Below, one piece after another: positions 20,995-32,599 of a stretch of 64,000 nucleotides of DNA. The stretch spans positions 433,342,421 through 433,406,420 of the forward strand of contig CM060900.1 of the NCBI GenBank assembly GCA_030762935.1, given 5' to 3'. A program made the translations under genes and the position numbers. The notes beneath the pieces were generated by a model. That model saw only the letters and a list, made by a program, of their open reading frames with translations. It ran no database searches and was not told the DNA's origin. The stretch is from Hymenopus coronatus. Its lineage: Eukaryota > Arthropoda > Insecta > Mantodea > Hymenopodidae. Positions within the stretch are counted from its first letter, which is position 1. Every line of letters begins with the position of its first letter.

Positions 20995-22147
20995 TTTTTC
21001 ATATTAATATTTTTTTAATTTTGTGTCTTGCTGAAAACATTGTTGTTACAGTATACGTCTTGATAGGATAAGGTAAGATGTACCATGTTAATAAATTTTG
21101 AAGCAATAAATAAAAAATAGACCTTGAAATTAATGCTGTTTTATTAATTTTGTGGTTTTTTCCTTCTCCTGTAAAATCAATGAAATGTGACTTACAATAC
21201 AATGCCTCTCAGGTGCAGAATTTATATATAGGTATTTATTTTATACGTAATTTTGAAGTCTTGCATAGTTTATTTAATCATTAATTTAATCTTTAATTAA
21301 TCACAAATTAACTGTCCTAATCACTTCATTTATTTCCCTTTATTTATTTACTTATAAAAAAACCTTATTACCTTAATCTATTACCTTCTCTTTCTTATTT
21401 TTAAGTGTTTGTTTTCTCTTTATTTGTTTTGTATATATTCTCAATGCTCTTTTTCCAAACCTTTCCATCTAAATTAAAATAAAACTACAACAATAATCTC
21501 TTTAAAAGTTAAAATATACAGGAAGAGAGGTGAACAAATGTAAACATTTATATCATTTATGGGTCGATGTGAATATCCAGTATTTACAGTTTATTTCGCT
21601 GCTTTTTAAGTTATGTTCGTGGCGAAAATTTTACGATATTTTTAGGACGGTTATTATCCCGTGTCTCAGAAGTTCGGTTGCTTACGTTACAGGTCACACG
21701 GACGACCCACCTCTGCCATCTGCCTTTTGCCTTGCCCGACTATATGTGGTGTGATTAATGTAAACGCAACACAGAAATAGCTCAGGACCGTTTAAAACAC
21801 AATAGACCCTGAATTTTGGACTTCGTTTGTGACAATACTATTAGTAAGCGGACAAAATGAGACGCACTTATGTGTTATAATATTGTTTTCTATTAAATAT
21901 TACATTATTTGAATTTATTCACCTGCCATCCTGTATATGGGAAGATCAATACATTATTGGAGGTATTCCTATTTTATATATTTTAATAAATACTGCTTCC
22001 CACTTTATTTCCTTCTTAAGTTTCCTGTATATTTAACTTAATCCCCGGTACACTTCATGTGACTTGCGGATATCTCTCGCTAAGACGTGGGACCTAAACA
22101 TGAAGTCACCACATAAGTCACCACATAAGTCACCACCATGTTAGGAT
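20995..22147. other. gene-free AT-rich stretch
   Basis: No gene seen. A 12-base direct repeat (AAGTCACCACAT, three copies) lies at 22101-22135 just before a SINE. Confidence 0.5.
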
Positions 22148-22149
22148 TG

Positions 22150-22372
22150 TGGCAGTGCCGTGGCCGAGTGGTTAGACCACTCGCCTCTCACAAGCGACCG
22201 CTTTTGTGGTGGACAAAGCGACAAAGTGTCGGGTTTTCTCCGGGGTCTCCGGTTTCCTCCGCCATCGCATTCCACCAGTGCTCCATCTTCATTCCTTGTA
22301 TCACCGGTGTCATTGCCTGCGGTGCCACAAGTAGTAAAAGCGGGCGTTAAACACTACCAAAAAAAGAAAATG
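22150..22372 (+). mobile_element. SINE-A copy lacking box B
   Basis: Head AGTGCCGTGGCCGAGTGG and the AGACCACTCGCCTCTCAC block, then directly AAGCGACCGC; the segment with box B is deleted. The body (GTGGTGGACAAAGCGAC), the core TTTTCTCCGGGGTCTCCGG and the tail GCGTTAAACACTACCAAAAA are present. Confidence 0.9.
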
Positions 22373-22389
22373 TTAGGATCACATTATAA

Positions 22390-22690
22390 TAAATAACATT
22401 ATGGCAGGACAGCTCACAAGGAACCGCTGCGTCCCCCTTCTCGGTCCATGACAGACGTCATGGATGGGGTACAGTATTGGAGGGTGAGACGTGGTCAGCG
22501 CCTCGAACCTCCCGCCCCTCCCGGTCCTCATGACCTGGAGCCGTTACTTCTCCATGAAGTAACTACTCAAGGGACTTCACGAGGCTGAGTGCACCCCGGT
22601 CCAGGTCTCCTGCGGGTAGAAATCCCCACTTGGTACTGGGAATCGAACCTAGGTCTCCCTCTTGACAAGCAGCAACCACACTGACACCAA
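22390..22690 (-). mobile_element. SINE-D copy, reverse
   Basis: Reverse-oriented tRNA-derived SINE. Box B is read as GGTTCGATTCCC (minus strand, near 22645). The body shares ATGACAGACGTCATGGATGG, GGGTGAGACGTGGTCAGCGC and TCCTCATGACCTGGAGCCG with the copy at 38568-38910. Confidence 0.85.
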
Positions 22691-23027
22691 ATGATTGTTA
22701 CAACCATGCTATGTCACGAAATGGCTGTGATAAATTTCTATGTTACGCCCATTTTATAGTTTCTTCGAACTTCTGTCTAGTCATATGATTTGTTACTGGC
22801 GCGCGTGATAAATTCTAAAACACATTTATCGGGATAAAAAAAAAGATCTTGCTTCTATCGTCTGCAATATAGCATTTATCGTCATATTGCAACTATCGTT
22901 TTCTGTGTGCGTGAGTGATTTTTAGACTTAAGGGTTTTCCCGGTTTTATTATGGCTTTCCTGTTTTGCACGCACCTACTCCTGACTAGCATTTATTTATT
23001 TTTTTTTTTATTTTTTTTTATTTTTAA

Positions 23028-23151
23028 TAAAATACAGTTCCAGAGGCTTGTCGGGATTCCGGCGCTGTATTCTTTTTTCCCCTTTTTATCAATTTCCCCA
23101 ACATTTCTTTTGTTTTTTTTATTTGATTACCGTTTTTTCTGTTTGCTTCTA

Positions 23152-23190
<39 letters not shown>

Positions 23191-23320
23191 CGCATTGAAA
23201 AAGAAACAAACATCCATGCTCAAGGCGGGACTCGAAACCCCGATCCCCTGCGCCACGAAGCACGAGGTACTTTAGTAAGCGCGACGATCGGACCGCGCTC
23301 TTAATAACCTTTTCAGTGCA
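23028..23320 (-). mobile_element. SINE-E copy, reverse
   Basis: On the minus strand the head GAGCGCGGTCCGATCGTCG and a box-B-like GGTTTCGAGTCCC are followed by the GAGCATGGATGTTTG block, a (GT)n run (23157-23183) and the 3' tail GAATACAGCGCCGGAATCCC, then GACAAGCCTCTGGAACTGTA. The same head and tail occur at 51288-51555. The two opposing frames here are artefacts of the (CA)n tract. Confidence 0.85.
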
Positions 23321-23704
23321 TGCACCTGCATTCATCGGGAATCCTTACCTGAATATTGCTTCAAATGGATTACACTTTCTTTCCTTACAATATTTTTTGC
23401 ACTAGAATTTAAATTGACTCCGTTTCATTAATAAGTTACCCTCTTATTTAGTAATATTCGCTGCATTCTAAACTTAATCTTTATTCCTTTTACTAATACG
23501 TTCTTTTTATCGAGCAGCACTTCCTGGATTCTTAATTTTAGTCATCATTATCTTTTATTAATGTTTCATTTTTGGCATGAAATATTCACCGCACTTTGAT
23601 TTCACTATTTATTCCTTTATATTCTTCGTTAATGTTTTATTTCATTTTTGTTGTCTTTAATATGTTTGTTAGTTTGCGTTATATACCTATTATCGGACAC
23701 AAAA
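23321..23704. other. gene-free AT-rich spacer
   Basis: Nothing recognised apart from the left target duplication of the following SINE. Confidence 0.5.
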
Positions 23705-23956
23705 GGGGCCGCGCCGTGGCCGAGTGGTTAGACCACTAGCCTCTCACCTAGACGGCCGGGGTTCGATCCCAAGCGACCGCATATGAGATTTGTGGTGGAC
23801 AAAGCGGCGCTGGGGCGGGTTTTCTCCGGGTACTCCGGTTTCCCCCGCCATCGCATTCCACCGGTGCTCCATCATCATTCATGTATCATCAGTGTCACCG
23901 CCTGCGATGCCATTAGTAGTTAAAGCGGGCGTTAAACACTACCAAAAAAAAAAAAA
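23705..23956 (+). mobile_element. SINE-A, complete, perfect 13-bp target duplication
   Basis: Best-preserved SINE-A. The head is GGGGCCGCGCCGTGGCCGAG, followed by TGGTTAGACCACTAGCCTCT, with box B GGTTCGATCCC at 23761-23771. The body is GAGATTTGTGGTGGACAAAG, the core TTTCTCCGGGTACTCCGG, and the 3' end GCGGGCGTTAAACACTACC followed by an A run. ATCGGACACAAAA flanks it exactly on both sides (23692-23704 and 23957-23969). Confidence 0.97.
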
Positions 23957-24179
23957 ATCGGACACAAAATAGACACACAGAACTTTGGGTAGGAATAAAG
24001 GGTGCCCACAAATGTGAACAAATTTGTTGTGCGGTGGTGGGAGCATCTAGGAGTATAGACGAGTATGAACCTTGGAAAAGAATTGCATTGTGTGGAATTA
24101 AACATAAAACCTATGCAAATTAATGAAACCACATTTGTTGTTTGTAACCCTATGCGTTTTAAATTTACTGATCTACCTA

Positions 24180-25687
24180 CACTACCGCTCAAAAGTTTTT
24201 GAACACACCTAATTTTTAGGATTTGTTGAAAAAATCCAATAAGAAAGACATAGTTTGTAGTCACAACAATATATTTAATGAAAATCAGCAACACATGTTA
24301 GATTTTGCTTTCTTCAAAGTAACCTCCCCTTGCTTTAATTACAGCTGCGCAAACTCTGGGCATTCTTTCTATTAAGTGCGCCAGCGTATCTTTAGAAATA
24401 TCCCTCCATATGTTGTGCACATTACTCCACAATACATTTACATTAGTGGGTTGTTTCTTTCTTACCTCTCCGTCCACATGATCTTAAAGTAGTTCAATAG
24501 GATTGCAGTTAGGACTTTGAGGGGGCCAAACCATGTTCTTCAAGACTTGTGTCTCTTCCAACCGTTCAACGTGTCTTCTACAGAGTATAGATGGATGCTT
24601 GGGATCATTGTCCTGCTACAGAATGAATCCCTTGCCAATTAACCGCATTCCAGATGGTTTGGCTGGCGTTGGAGAATATTGTGATAATGCTCCTTCTTCA
24701 TCATTCCTTCTATTTTCACAATATCGCCTGTCCTATTGCCACCAAAACAACCCCATTCTAGCACCGAACCACCTCCATGCTTGTCTGTAGAGGATATGCA
24801 CTGAGGTACCATGCGTTCACCTTTTGCACGTCGAACAAACTGGCGACGTTTTGAGCTAAACAGCTCAAAATTATATTCATCAGTAAATAATACCTTTTTC
24901 TACTGATCAACAATGCAGCTTACATGTCGCTTGGCCCATTGTAATATTTTCCGTTTGTTGACAGCTCTCAATAGGGATTTCTTTGCCGCAACGCAACTGT
25001 TCAGATGTGCATCCTGAAGTCCTCTCTTCACTGTAGAAACACTCACAGATTCATCCCTCAACTGGTTCAGTTCTGCTGTCAGCATGGGTGCTGTTTCGAA
25101 ACGATCACGTTTGCTGGTCACTATGAAATGTTTATTCTCACTTTTCGAGGTCACCCTGGCCTCGCCTTTCGATAACGATCCTTATTGCTATTTATAGTTA
25201 CATACCTCTTTACACTGTAATGGACACTTCCCAAAGAAACGTGTTCTTGTGTGACAATTTGGCGCATGGTGTGGCCTGCTTTATGTAAGCTGACTATTGC
25301 AGCACGTTTTTCTGCTGAAAGCTCCCTTCTTTTGCCCATTTCAGGCTTTTCAACTGCACAATAACAATGTGTGCCATTCACCAGTTTATGAAGCACTGAA
25401 GTGCTGTTCGCAGCTTACACCTATGGACAGATGTCTGTGAACGACATCTAGGGAATCACAGACATACTCTGACATCCAATACAACATTAGGGTAATTGTT
25501 CCTATAAGGGCCAACAAATGCTACATTTTCAAAATGCACATAATTGGCAAACAAAAGGTAGCATAGTACATTTCAATTGTGTTTCCATGAATTTCTACCA
25601 TTTATAATGTGACATTGGCTTTATTTGGCGTTATACACTTGTTAATTGCAGCAAACCAGGCTGTTCAAAAACTTTTGAGCGGTAGTG
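24180..25687 (-). mobile_element. Tc1 element, decayed
   Basis: Terminal inverted repeats read CACTACCGCTCAAAAGTT, then TTTGAACA, from both ends. The left flank is TA (24178-24179); the right flank is CA where TA is expected, a single change. One transposase lies inside on the minus strand. Confidence 0.93.
24298..25339 (-). pseudogene. Tc1 transposase, frameshifted
   Basis: Minus strand, ATG at 25339 to TAA at 24298. The order is helix-turn-helix GKRRELSAEKRAAIVSLHKA; a frameshift near 25150; SKRDRFETAPMLTAELNQL and KRKILQWAKRHVS; a TAG near 24897 in place of Trp; the first catalytic motif VLFTDEYNFELF; GGGSVLEWGCFGG; the second motif QDNDPKHPS (after another frame change and a TAG for Gln); and the third region SPNCNPIELL, where the Glu remains but the preceding Asp of the usual S-P-D is Asn. 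It ends ARGGYFEESKI. It fits the DD34E Tc1 group. Several independent lesions make it inactive. Confidence 0.9.
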
Positions 25688-27189
25688 CACTTTTATACAA
25701 TAAGTTTGTTTATTTCAGAACATGATTTTTTTCTATATTTTTACCAATCAACAACTAAATGTATTATCCAACAATAACTAATAACACACACTACCATTTT
25801 ATAAACACCAAAGTAGATTCACAATAGCACAGGGGTTGTTTTATTACACTAAAATTGGTTTAGCCATGTTTGTACTTACCTATCAGAAATGTCATTCACA
25901 GAAAAACTGTTAAAATTAAAAAAATGGAAGTTATATATTTCTAAAAAAAGAAACTACATGGCCTGAGCTCAGAGAAGCTCTCATACTTATTAGAGCAATA
26001 TTTCACCTAAAAGGCTACTGAGGTTTACTTCTCTACATCCAAAATATATGGAAGTTATTTTTGTCTGTGAAGTAGGACAGAATTCACATTATAAAATAAC
26101 ATAAACAACACAATTTTGAAAACCTATTTAAAGTAAAAGCGTCTGCTTACAATAAGACAATGTAAATACCAAACTTAAGAAGAAACTGCAATTTGTAGGA
26201 TGAAGATTTGAAAATTTTGTGCTTTCATTCTGTGCTTAAAATATAGGTGCAACATGTCAGCTCATTAGTTACAGAGGTTGATGAGCTAAGCATGCCTACC
26301 TACAGATAAACGGACGGCCCAATGGATAGTTATAATTGGAAAAAACATTTTAAGTATCACAAATATTTTATTTTAAAATTTAAAACTAGATAGACCTTAG
26401 AGGGCGGTGTCTGCTCCATATTTGTGAACACACTTAGCTAATATACCTACAAATCAGACAATTACACTATCTTTTTCAATTGAGAAACGAATGATATCAT
26501 TTCGTGAAAATCCCGTGTTTCTGGAAGTGGGGTGCTGTGTACAAATGCAGATGCCACAGCAGGGTACAACTTCACAAAGAAATGGCAAGTAGATGAAGGC
26601 TTAAGTTCCATGTCCAACTTTCAAGCACACACTCTTAGGTGAAGAACGCAGTTGCAAACATATGCCAATGTCTGTGACTTTAAGAGAGTGTTAAGTACCT
26701 CAGCAGTTGTGTGCCCTAATGTAATTTCACAGACGTTACAGATAAAATTTTTCACTTCTGACTGACGCAAAATTAGTTAAATACCTTCACTTTTACATGT
26801 TTGAAACACAGGTATAGACTTGCAAAATGGCCGACCACCAGGTACACACTCAAAGGAGAGGTGTGTGAGAAAGAGAAGGTAAAAAAGTGGTCATGTGATT
26901 GTACGGCAGCCAATGAGCGTATTGTCTTCCCCTTCTTACCTAGGTGAGATGTACTTATTCCCCTACCTGTGAACCGCTGCATCAGGGGCCTGTTTCACAA
27001 GCTTTACAGGCTTTGTTAATGGTAAACTTTGTTTGTAACTTGTAAAAATCTGTTTCACAATGGAAGTTTGTAAAGGGATATTTTATAGAGTTTACGAGTG
27101 CTTTGTTTCACAATCCAATAGTAATTCCACACATTTGTAAATTTATATTTGTTAAGTAACCAGTTTATCTATTATGGTATTTAAAAAAG
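25688..27189. other. long stretch without a supported gene
   Basis: Mostly unstructured. At 26985-27000, GGGGCCTGTTTCACAA, with TGTTTCACAA recurring at 27051, looks like a terminal repeat of a Harbinger-type element, but no partner was found. A minus-strand stretch at about 26470-26720 reads like decayed coding sequence (YPAVASAFVHSTPL, HEMISFVSQLKKIV) of a family I do not recognise. Confidence 0.35.
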
Positions 27190-28345
27190 AAACAAGTTAA
27201 GGAAAGATGAGAAATGGTATTGGCAAGGAAGTGAGGTTGAGGTGGTCAACAAATTTAATCATTTGGAGGTACGACTAAGTAGTAAAGGTGGTTGGAGTGA
27301 GTAAAAGAGAAAGGCTAAAGGTAAAATTGCATTAATTGCTTAGGTAATTTGCCAGGAATGCAAATAAAATAGCTAGAGAGAGTTCATACAGCTGTAGTAG
27401 AGGCAAAAATGCTCTATGAGGTAGAGATATGGGTGTGGAGGAAGGGGCCGCAATCATGTGTATGATACATAGAAATTTTTGCAAAACAAACCCTGGGTTT
27501 GCCAAGAGCATCACCGAATGAAGTGACACAAGTAGAATTAGGCAGAATGGGATGGAAGGAGTGTGTATGTATTGGGTGAGAATTAGAAAATTAGACAGAA
27601 AGTATATTGTACTTCAATGTTTGACATTACAGGAACGGCTAAATCATAAAAGATTCTTGGTTAAATAAGATAAAGGAAATTATGTCAAAATTGGCATTGG
27701 GGATATGTGGAAAGCTAAGGAATCACTACACAATGTGTTCTGGAAGGAAATTAGGATAAGATTAGAGCATATTGAAAGACAAGTTATAATAGCGAGTTTC
27801 AATACAAAAAGCTTATTGGCTTGGTATAGAGAGATAAAAGTGATCTGGAACATTGAGAATTACAATGATATTTATGATGAAGCAGCAAGAGAAGGCTTTG
27901 CTTGGGCTAGAACAGGGGTAGTGAAATTAAAAAGCTCGAGAAGAGAGAGTGGTATGTAGAAATGCCCCTTGTCAGCTGAAGAATGAAGACTTGCATGTAT
28001 TTTAGAATGTGAAGAAACTAGGATGCTTAGGGAGAGGATAGGGAAAAAGGAATGGACAACGTTACCAACAGAAATCGAAGCAAGAAGGTCAATGAATGTA
28101 AAATCTGTGAGAAACTTGATTGAAATTGGAAAGTTTTAAGTAGAGTAAGAGCCAAATGGATAAGAAAAATTAGTAAACTGGACGAAGAGGAAGAAAATTG
28201 TACACTAAGAGGTAGTAGGTATTAGATTTAAGATACAGTAGGGCCCAATAGCTTGTCAACCACAGGGTTTGAGTCTATTGGGCCCCAGGGTAAACAGCAA
28301 CACAGTAGAGAGATAAAAATGTAGCTAAGGAAAAGTATAACTTAT
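27190..28345 (+). pseudogene. LINE C-terminal part and 3' end
   Basis: Plus-strand remnant of a non-LTR retrotransposon. It begins in the segment after the reverse transcriptase catalytic core (KLRKDEKWYWQGSEVEVVNK, FNHLEVRLSSKGGW). It continues with blocks around MGWKECV and SLLAWYREIKVIWNIENYND, and ends with a Cys/His motif (CQLKNEDLHV...EC form, partly lost) and RERIGKKEWTTLPTEIEAR. Stops occur throughout. The 3' region has a perfect 11-bp hairpin (28241-28285). The 36.5-kb fragment looks like the same family. Confidence 0.75.
28241..28285 (+). repeat. hairpin in LINE 3' region
   Basis: GGGCCCAATAG (28241-28251) pairs perfectly with CTATTGGGCCC (28275-28285) across a 23-base loop. It lies about 100 bases after the last recognisable codons. 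It could be a recognition structure for the LINE's own reverse transcriptase. Confidence 0.7.
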
Positions 28346-28576
28346 AAAATTTGTGAAAATAAATATTCATATTCAACCGGTTTACCTATGCAATTGAGTT
28401 GAGGTTAGTAGGGTTACCAAATATTTGAGTGTAAAAGAAAAAAAAACTAGCAGAAAGTACACAATTAAGTATTTATACAGCAATATCTTTGAACGCGGCT
28501 TAAAATGTTATTTATTAGCAGTTCCAGTGATCCAGATAATGAAGTCCATGCAAGGGAACGTAAAAGACAAAAATCT

Positions 28577-29482
28577 GATGTGTTACATTCACATGACTTT
28601 CTCTATATATCTGCAATAAGTTATTCTTAAAAAGCTTATACTTCTATTTACTTCATACTAATCAGTAAAAAATTAGCAGAAATAGCTTTATTACTTGCTT
28701 CCTTGTAAGTAGAAAGAAAATAAGGGCGTACCATAGGTTAAAGTGATAATCATTAGCTGGTTGCTATGTCACTGAAGTTCCTTTGTTTGTATGGACAGCA
28801 GCTGTCAAATTCCAGTATGAAAACAGTATAAGTTTTTCATAGCAGAAATCAAAAATAAGGAATGTCTCCAAAACGGCGAACTCCACGATAAAATGTATAT
28901 AACATAAATTGTGTGTTTAACGTGCTCTAAATTTTTTGTGGAGTAAGGTTTATCCATCTCTTACGGTTTAGCAGTTATTCAAAATTCAGTAAAATTCATC
29001 CAGAATAAACTACTCTTCAATTTCTATTCCCAGAAAATTCAAGATATATATTTTGTCAGGTAAATAGCGTTCATATACAAAATTTTAATCAAAATCGTTA
29101 GAGCCATTTTTGAGAAAATCAAAGTTTTCGAAAAAAGTTCTATGTAAAGGGTAGTTGGGAGTGGGGGGATTTTTCTCAAAATCTTCCTGTCGCATCCCTG
29201 GAAGATACTAAACTTAAATACCAAGTTTGGTATTTTACATACTTGTAGTTTTTGAGTTATTGTGTTCGCAGACACACGGACACACGGACACACTAACTCA
29301 CAGACACACCGACACACTGACACACGGACACACACACGGACCTTTTTGTGAAAATGCTTTTTTTGGATATTGGGGACCCTAAAACATATATTTCCGGTGA
29401 AATCTCGGTATCGAATTTTTGGGTGGAGTGCAATACCTTCTCTATACACTATGTACATAGTGCGTATAGATAAAGTAAAAAA
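28577..29482 (+). repeat. RPT-A copy, forward, full length
   Basis: Among the best copies. Starts GATGTGTTACATTCACATGA, then CTTTCTCTA. It contains ATCTCTTACGGTTTAGCAG, AAAATCGTTAGAGCCATTTT and AGATACTAAACTTAAATACC, a CACACGGA minisatellite (29273-29340), and the palindrome with arms CTCTATACACTA and TAGTGCGTATAG near its end. Confidence 0.92.
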
Positions 29483-29489
29483 GTTTAGG

Positions 29490-30290
29490 CTCAGAGTTAA
29501 TAATGGCTTCACATCTCTTTATGAATACAATGAGAGGTACCAGATGACTCATTTAGCAATGGAATTATTGCAAGATATAAGACATCACATTCAGCATGCA
29601 ACAGGCATACAACATGCCTAACCTCAAAACAACAGTTGTACATTGCTTTACGCTGGATGGGAACTGTCTGTTAATTTCATGCAGTTGCAGACATGCATGG
29701 AGTTTCTAAGGCTTCAGTATGCAGAAGTGTGCACAGAGTAGTTAATGCTGTCAACAGAATAAAATTTAGAAAAGTAATTGACTGATGCAGTGTGGCCTAG
29801 GATTTCTATGATATTGTTGACTTTCCTAATGTGTGTAGGGTATTGGATGGATCTTTGATAAATATTGATGCACTAACCCAAAAAGAAGCTGCTTTTGTTG
29901 ACAGATGTGGCAAGCATTCTATCAATTGCATGTTTATATGTGGAGAAAATTTGTCATCTTATTATGTCAGTGCTAATTGACCTGGAAGTGTGCTTGATGC
30001 TCGTGTTCTGCGAAACGCACCCTTGATAGAAGAATAGAAAATGGATGGAAACCATTTCCTGATGTAGCTCTTCTGGGTGACATTGGCTATCCATTAGGAG
30101 AATGGTTAATTCCACCTGTACATGGAAATTTACAAGAACAGGATCAAGCAGAATTTAACCATTGACGCAAAAGCACCAGAAGATTTATTGAAAATGCATT
30201 GGGAATTTTGATAGAAAAATGCCTATTTCTGACATGCGATTATGTCGCCTTTGCTTTTGATTAAGCATAGTATTTGTAATCATTTGACGT
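29490..30290 (+). pseudogene. Harbinger (HARBI1-like) transposase, broken
   Basis: PIF/Harbinger-type nuclease remnant in frames interrupted by several stops. Blocks in order: LAMELLQDIRHHIQHATG; QLYIALRWMGT; VADMHGVSKASVCRSVHRVV; the first catalytic region VLDGSLINIDALTQKEAAFV and DRCGKHSINCMFICG; PGSVLDARVLRNAPLIEE; the second region LLGDIGYPLGEWLIPPV (frame-corrected by eye); and the third with FIENALGILIEK. The two Asp and the Glu expected for the DDE triad are still visible, but frameshifts and stops separate them. It lies directly after an RPT-A copy. Confidence 0.82.
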
Positions 30291-31030
30291 GTTTTATTAG
30301 TCCATGGTCCATTTCAGATATTAGATTAAAGAATAATGTGTAAATTTGCTGTTACCTTGTTATTTTGTGAGGACGTGAAAGCCTAAGTAGGTAATTAGTT
30401 TTCTTATAATTGCAATATTCCAAGTATTGCCACAATCACTGAGAAATATATAAATGGTCTTGAGAGCTTTGGTATGCATTACACGAAATGAAATATGGGC
30501 CCTGCGCATTTTCCTTAGTGTATTAGTGTTCATCACCGAAGTATGTTTTCACAAAATGTGGATTTCCTTCGATAAGTTTTCCAATTGATTTGAAGTAAAA
30601 TACGTCCATGTATTTTTCAATGAACACTAGGCAACGCACTAATGCAACAGTTTTAACAACTGTTAATTTCCTATCAGTAACATCTTTAATCTGTGTTCTT
30701 TTTAGGGGTATGGCTGCAAACCTATACTGAAATATTGAAGAAAAGCTCTCCTAAAAATAATGTCTGTCAAAATATTAAGGCTCTTTACTCTTTAATTACG
30801 GATAAATATATGGAAATTGTGTGCAATTAATTTGTTTATTTAGTAATTTAAAAATTAAAACAACTGCATACTAGAAATAATTCTGAAATATAGATTTATA
30901 TGAGCACGCTTTCAACCTAAATAATCACACCAAAACATTCTACTTTGGAGCACATCATTCAAAATATGCACTAGGTTAGTAGTGTAAAAACCTGCTTTCA
31001 GCATGTGTGCAAATGTTTCATATGCATTTT
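30291..31030. other. gene-free stretch
   Basis: No gene or array recognised. Presumably it includes the 3' end of the Harbinger element; no terminal repeat was seen. Confidence 0.4.
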
Positions 31031-31240
31031 TTTTTTTGTAGTGTTTAACGCCCGCTTTTACAACTGGTGATAGATGGAATGAAGATGAAGCACCTGACGG
31101 GGGAAACTGGAGAACACGGAGGAAAACCCGCTCCTGCGCCGCTTTGTCCACTACAAATCTCACATGCGGTCGCTTGGAATCGAACCCGGGCCGCCTAGGT
31201 GAGAGGCGAATAGTCTAACCACTCGGCCACGGCGCGGCCC
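31031..31240 (-). mobile_element. SINE-A copy, reverse
   Basis: Read on the minus strand: GGGGCCGCGCCGTGGCCGAG head, box B GGTTCGATTCC, body GAGATTTGTAGTGGACAAAG and core TTCTCCAGTTTCCCCC. The tail GCGTTAAACACTAC is followed by an A run, seen here as T11 at 31027. Possible worn target duplication: TTCATATGCAT on the left, TTTATGTGCAT on the right. Confidence 0.93.
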
Positions 31241-31301
31241 CTTTATGTGCATAAGTCCTCGTTTTTCGCAGAAGCACAAAAAAATTTTCCCGAAATAAAA
31301 T

Positions 31302-32212
31302 AATGTGTTCCATTCGCATGATTTTCTCTACCTATTTTGCAAACAAACTATACTTAAAAACATTATTCTTTAATGAACATCATGTCAATCGAGATGAAAA
31401 TTAGCAAAAATAGACTTATTACTTGCTTCCTAATAGCTAGAAGGGAACTAAAGGAATACTTTAGGCTAAAACCACAGTCACATGTTTAAAAGCTGGTGAC
31501 TACATGACACAATTGAAGTTCGGCTTTCTTTGCATTGTCAGGAGTAAAACAAAAGAGATATGAAACGAATTTCGATATTCCTTATGAAAAAAGCTAGTAT
31601 GTTACAATTCAGACCAATAATATGGAATTTCTCGATAGTGGTTAACTTCACAAAAAATGTATGTCAAACAAATTGTGTGTTTTAACAAGATGTACATTTC
31701 TTGTGTGGTGCATTTTCGTATCTCTTACAGTTTGTTAAACTGTTTGCTGTGCAAAAGTCATCCAGAGCGAAGAGGTCTGCAGAGGCTATTCCCAAAAAAT
31801 TTCAGGTATACATTTTATTTGTAAATACCTTTAATATACGGCATTTTAGCCAAAATCGTTAGAGCTGTTATTGAGTAAATCAAAATTTTCGAAAATTTTT
31901 CATGTAAAGGGTAACTTGGACTGGAGGGATTTTCTTCAAAGCCTTCACGTCGGAACCTTGGAAGATACTAAACTTAAACACCCAGTTTGATATTTAATCG
32001 ACTGTTCCTTTTTTAATTATTGTGTTCACAGACACACGGACAATCACACACACACACACACACACATGGATAATTTTCTAGAAATACTTTTTCTGGATAC
32101 AGTGGACTCTAAAACGTGCATTTGTAACGAAATCTCGGTATTGAATTTTTGTTTGGAACGCGATAACTTATCTAGATGCTTCTGTACCAAGTACGAAGCA
32201 AAGAAATTAAAA
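31302..32212 (+). repeat. RPT-A copy, forward, full length
   Basis: Starts AATGTGTTCCATTCGCATGA, then TTTTCTCTACC. All internal family blocks are present, with a (CA)n run at 32043-32067. The terminal palindrome is decayed (GATGCTTCTGTACCAAGTAC). Confidence 0.9.
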
Positions 32213-32599
32213 CATGTAGGTATATCAAATTTTCAGCTGTTCCGACTATTACATATGCTATGTTGAGAACATGTATAATATATCTTGATCTACATACAGT
32301 TTCTTTCATTAAGTTGCGTTATTCCTAATATGAACTTGCGTTTGTTATTTTAAAACAAAGTTTACGACCTGGCAGTGTAAAGCACTGAATATACATATAT
32401 TAACACAATTCAATTAAAGTTCAACAGCAACATAAACTAACAAATTCGGTTTTCAATTCTACAGCTCCTGCCTGCTGTGCTAGGGTTCCCGGGTTTGACT
32501 CTTGCCTGGATTAGGGATTTTTCTCTAGCCCAGATTATTCCCTATTCTTCCCAGAGTACGGAAGTATGAATGTGAATTTTGTGATCAAATGATAAAAAT
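32213..32599. other. gene-free stretch with a worn tRNA-like block
   Basis: GTGCTAGGGTTCCCGGGTTT, then GACTCTTGCC (32478-32507), resembles a decayed tRNA-type box B. An isolated copy of the following minisatellite unit (CAATTAAAGTTCAACAG) is at 32409. Confidence 0.35.

Noticed and set aside
22138..22396. Two overlapping 70-78-codon frames
   Set aside because: They lie wholly inside a SINE-A and recur in other SINE-A copies as non-coding sequence.
23705..23780. tRNA gene (A and B boxes present)
   Set aside because: The cloverleaf is not completed and the block is followed by the SINE body with a target duplication; all tRNA-like heads in the window behave this way.
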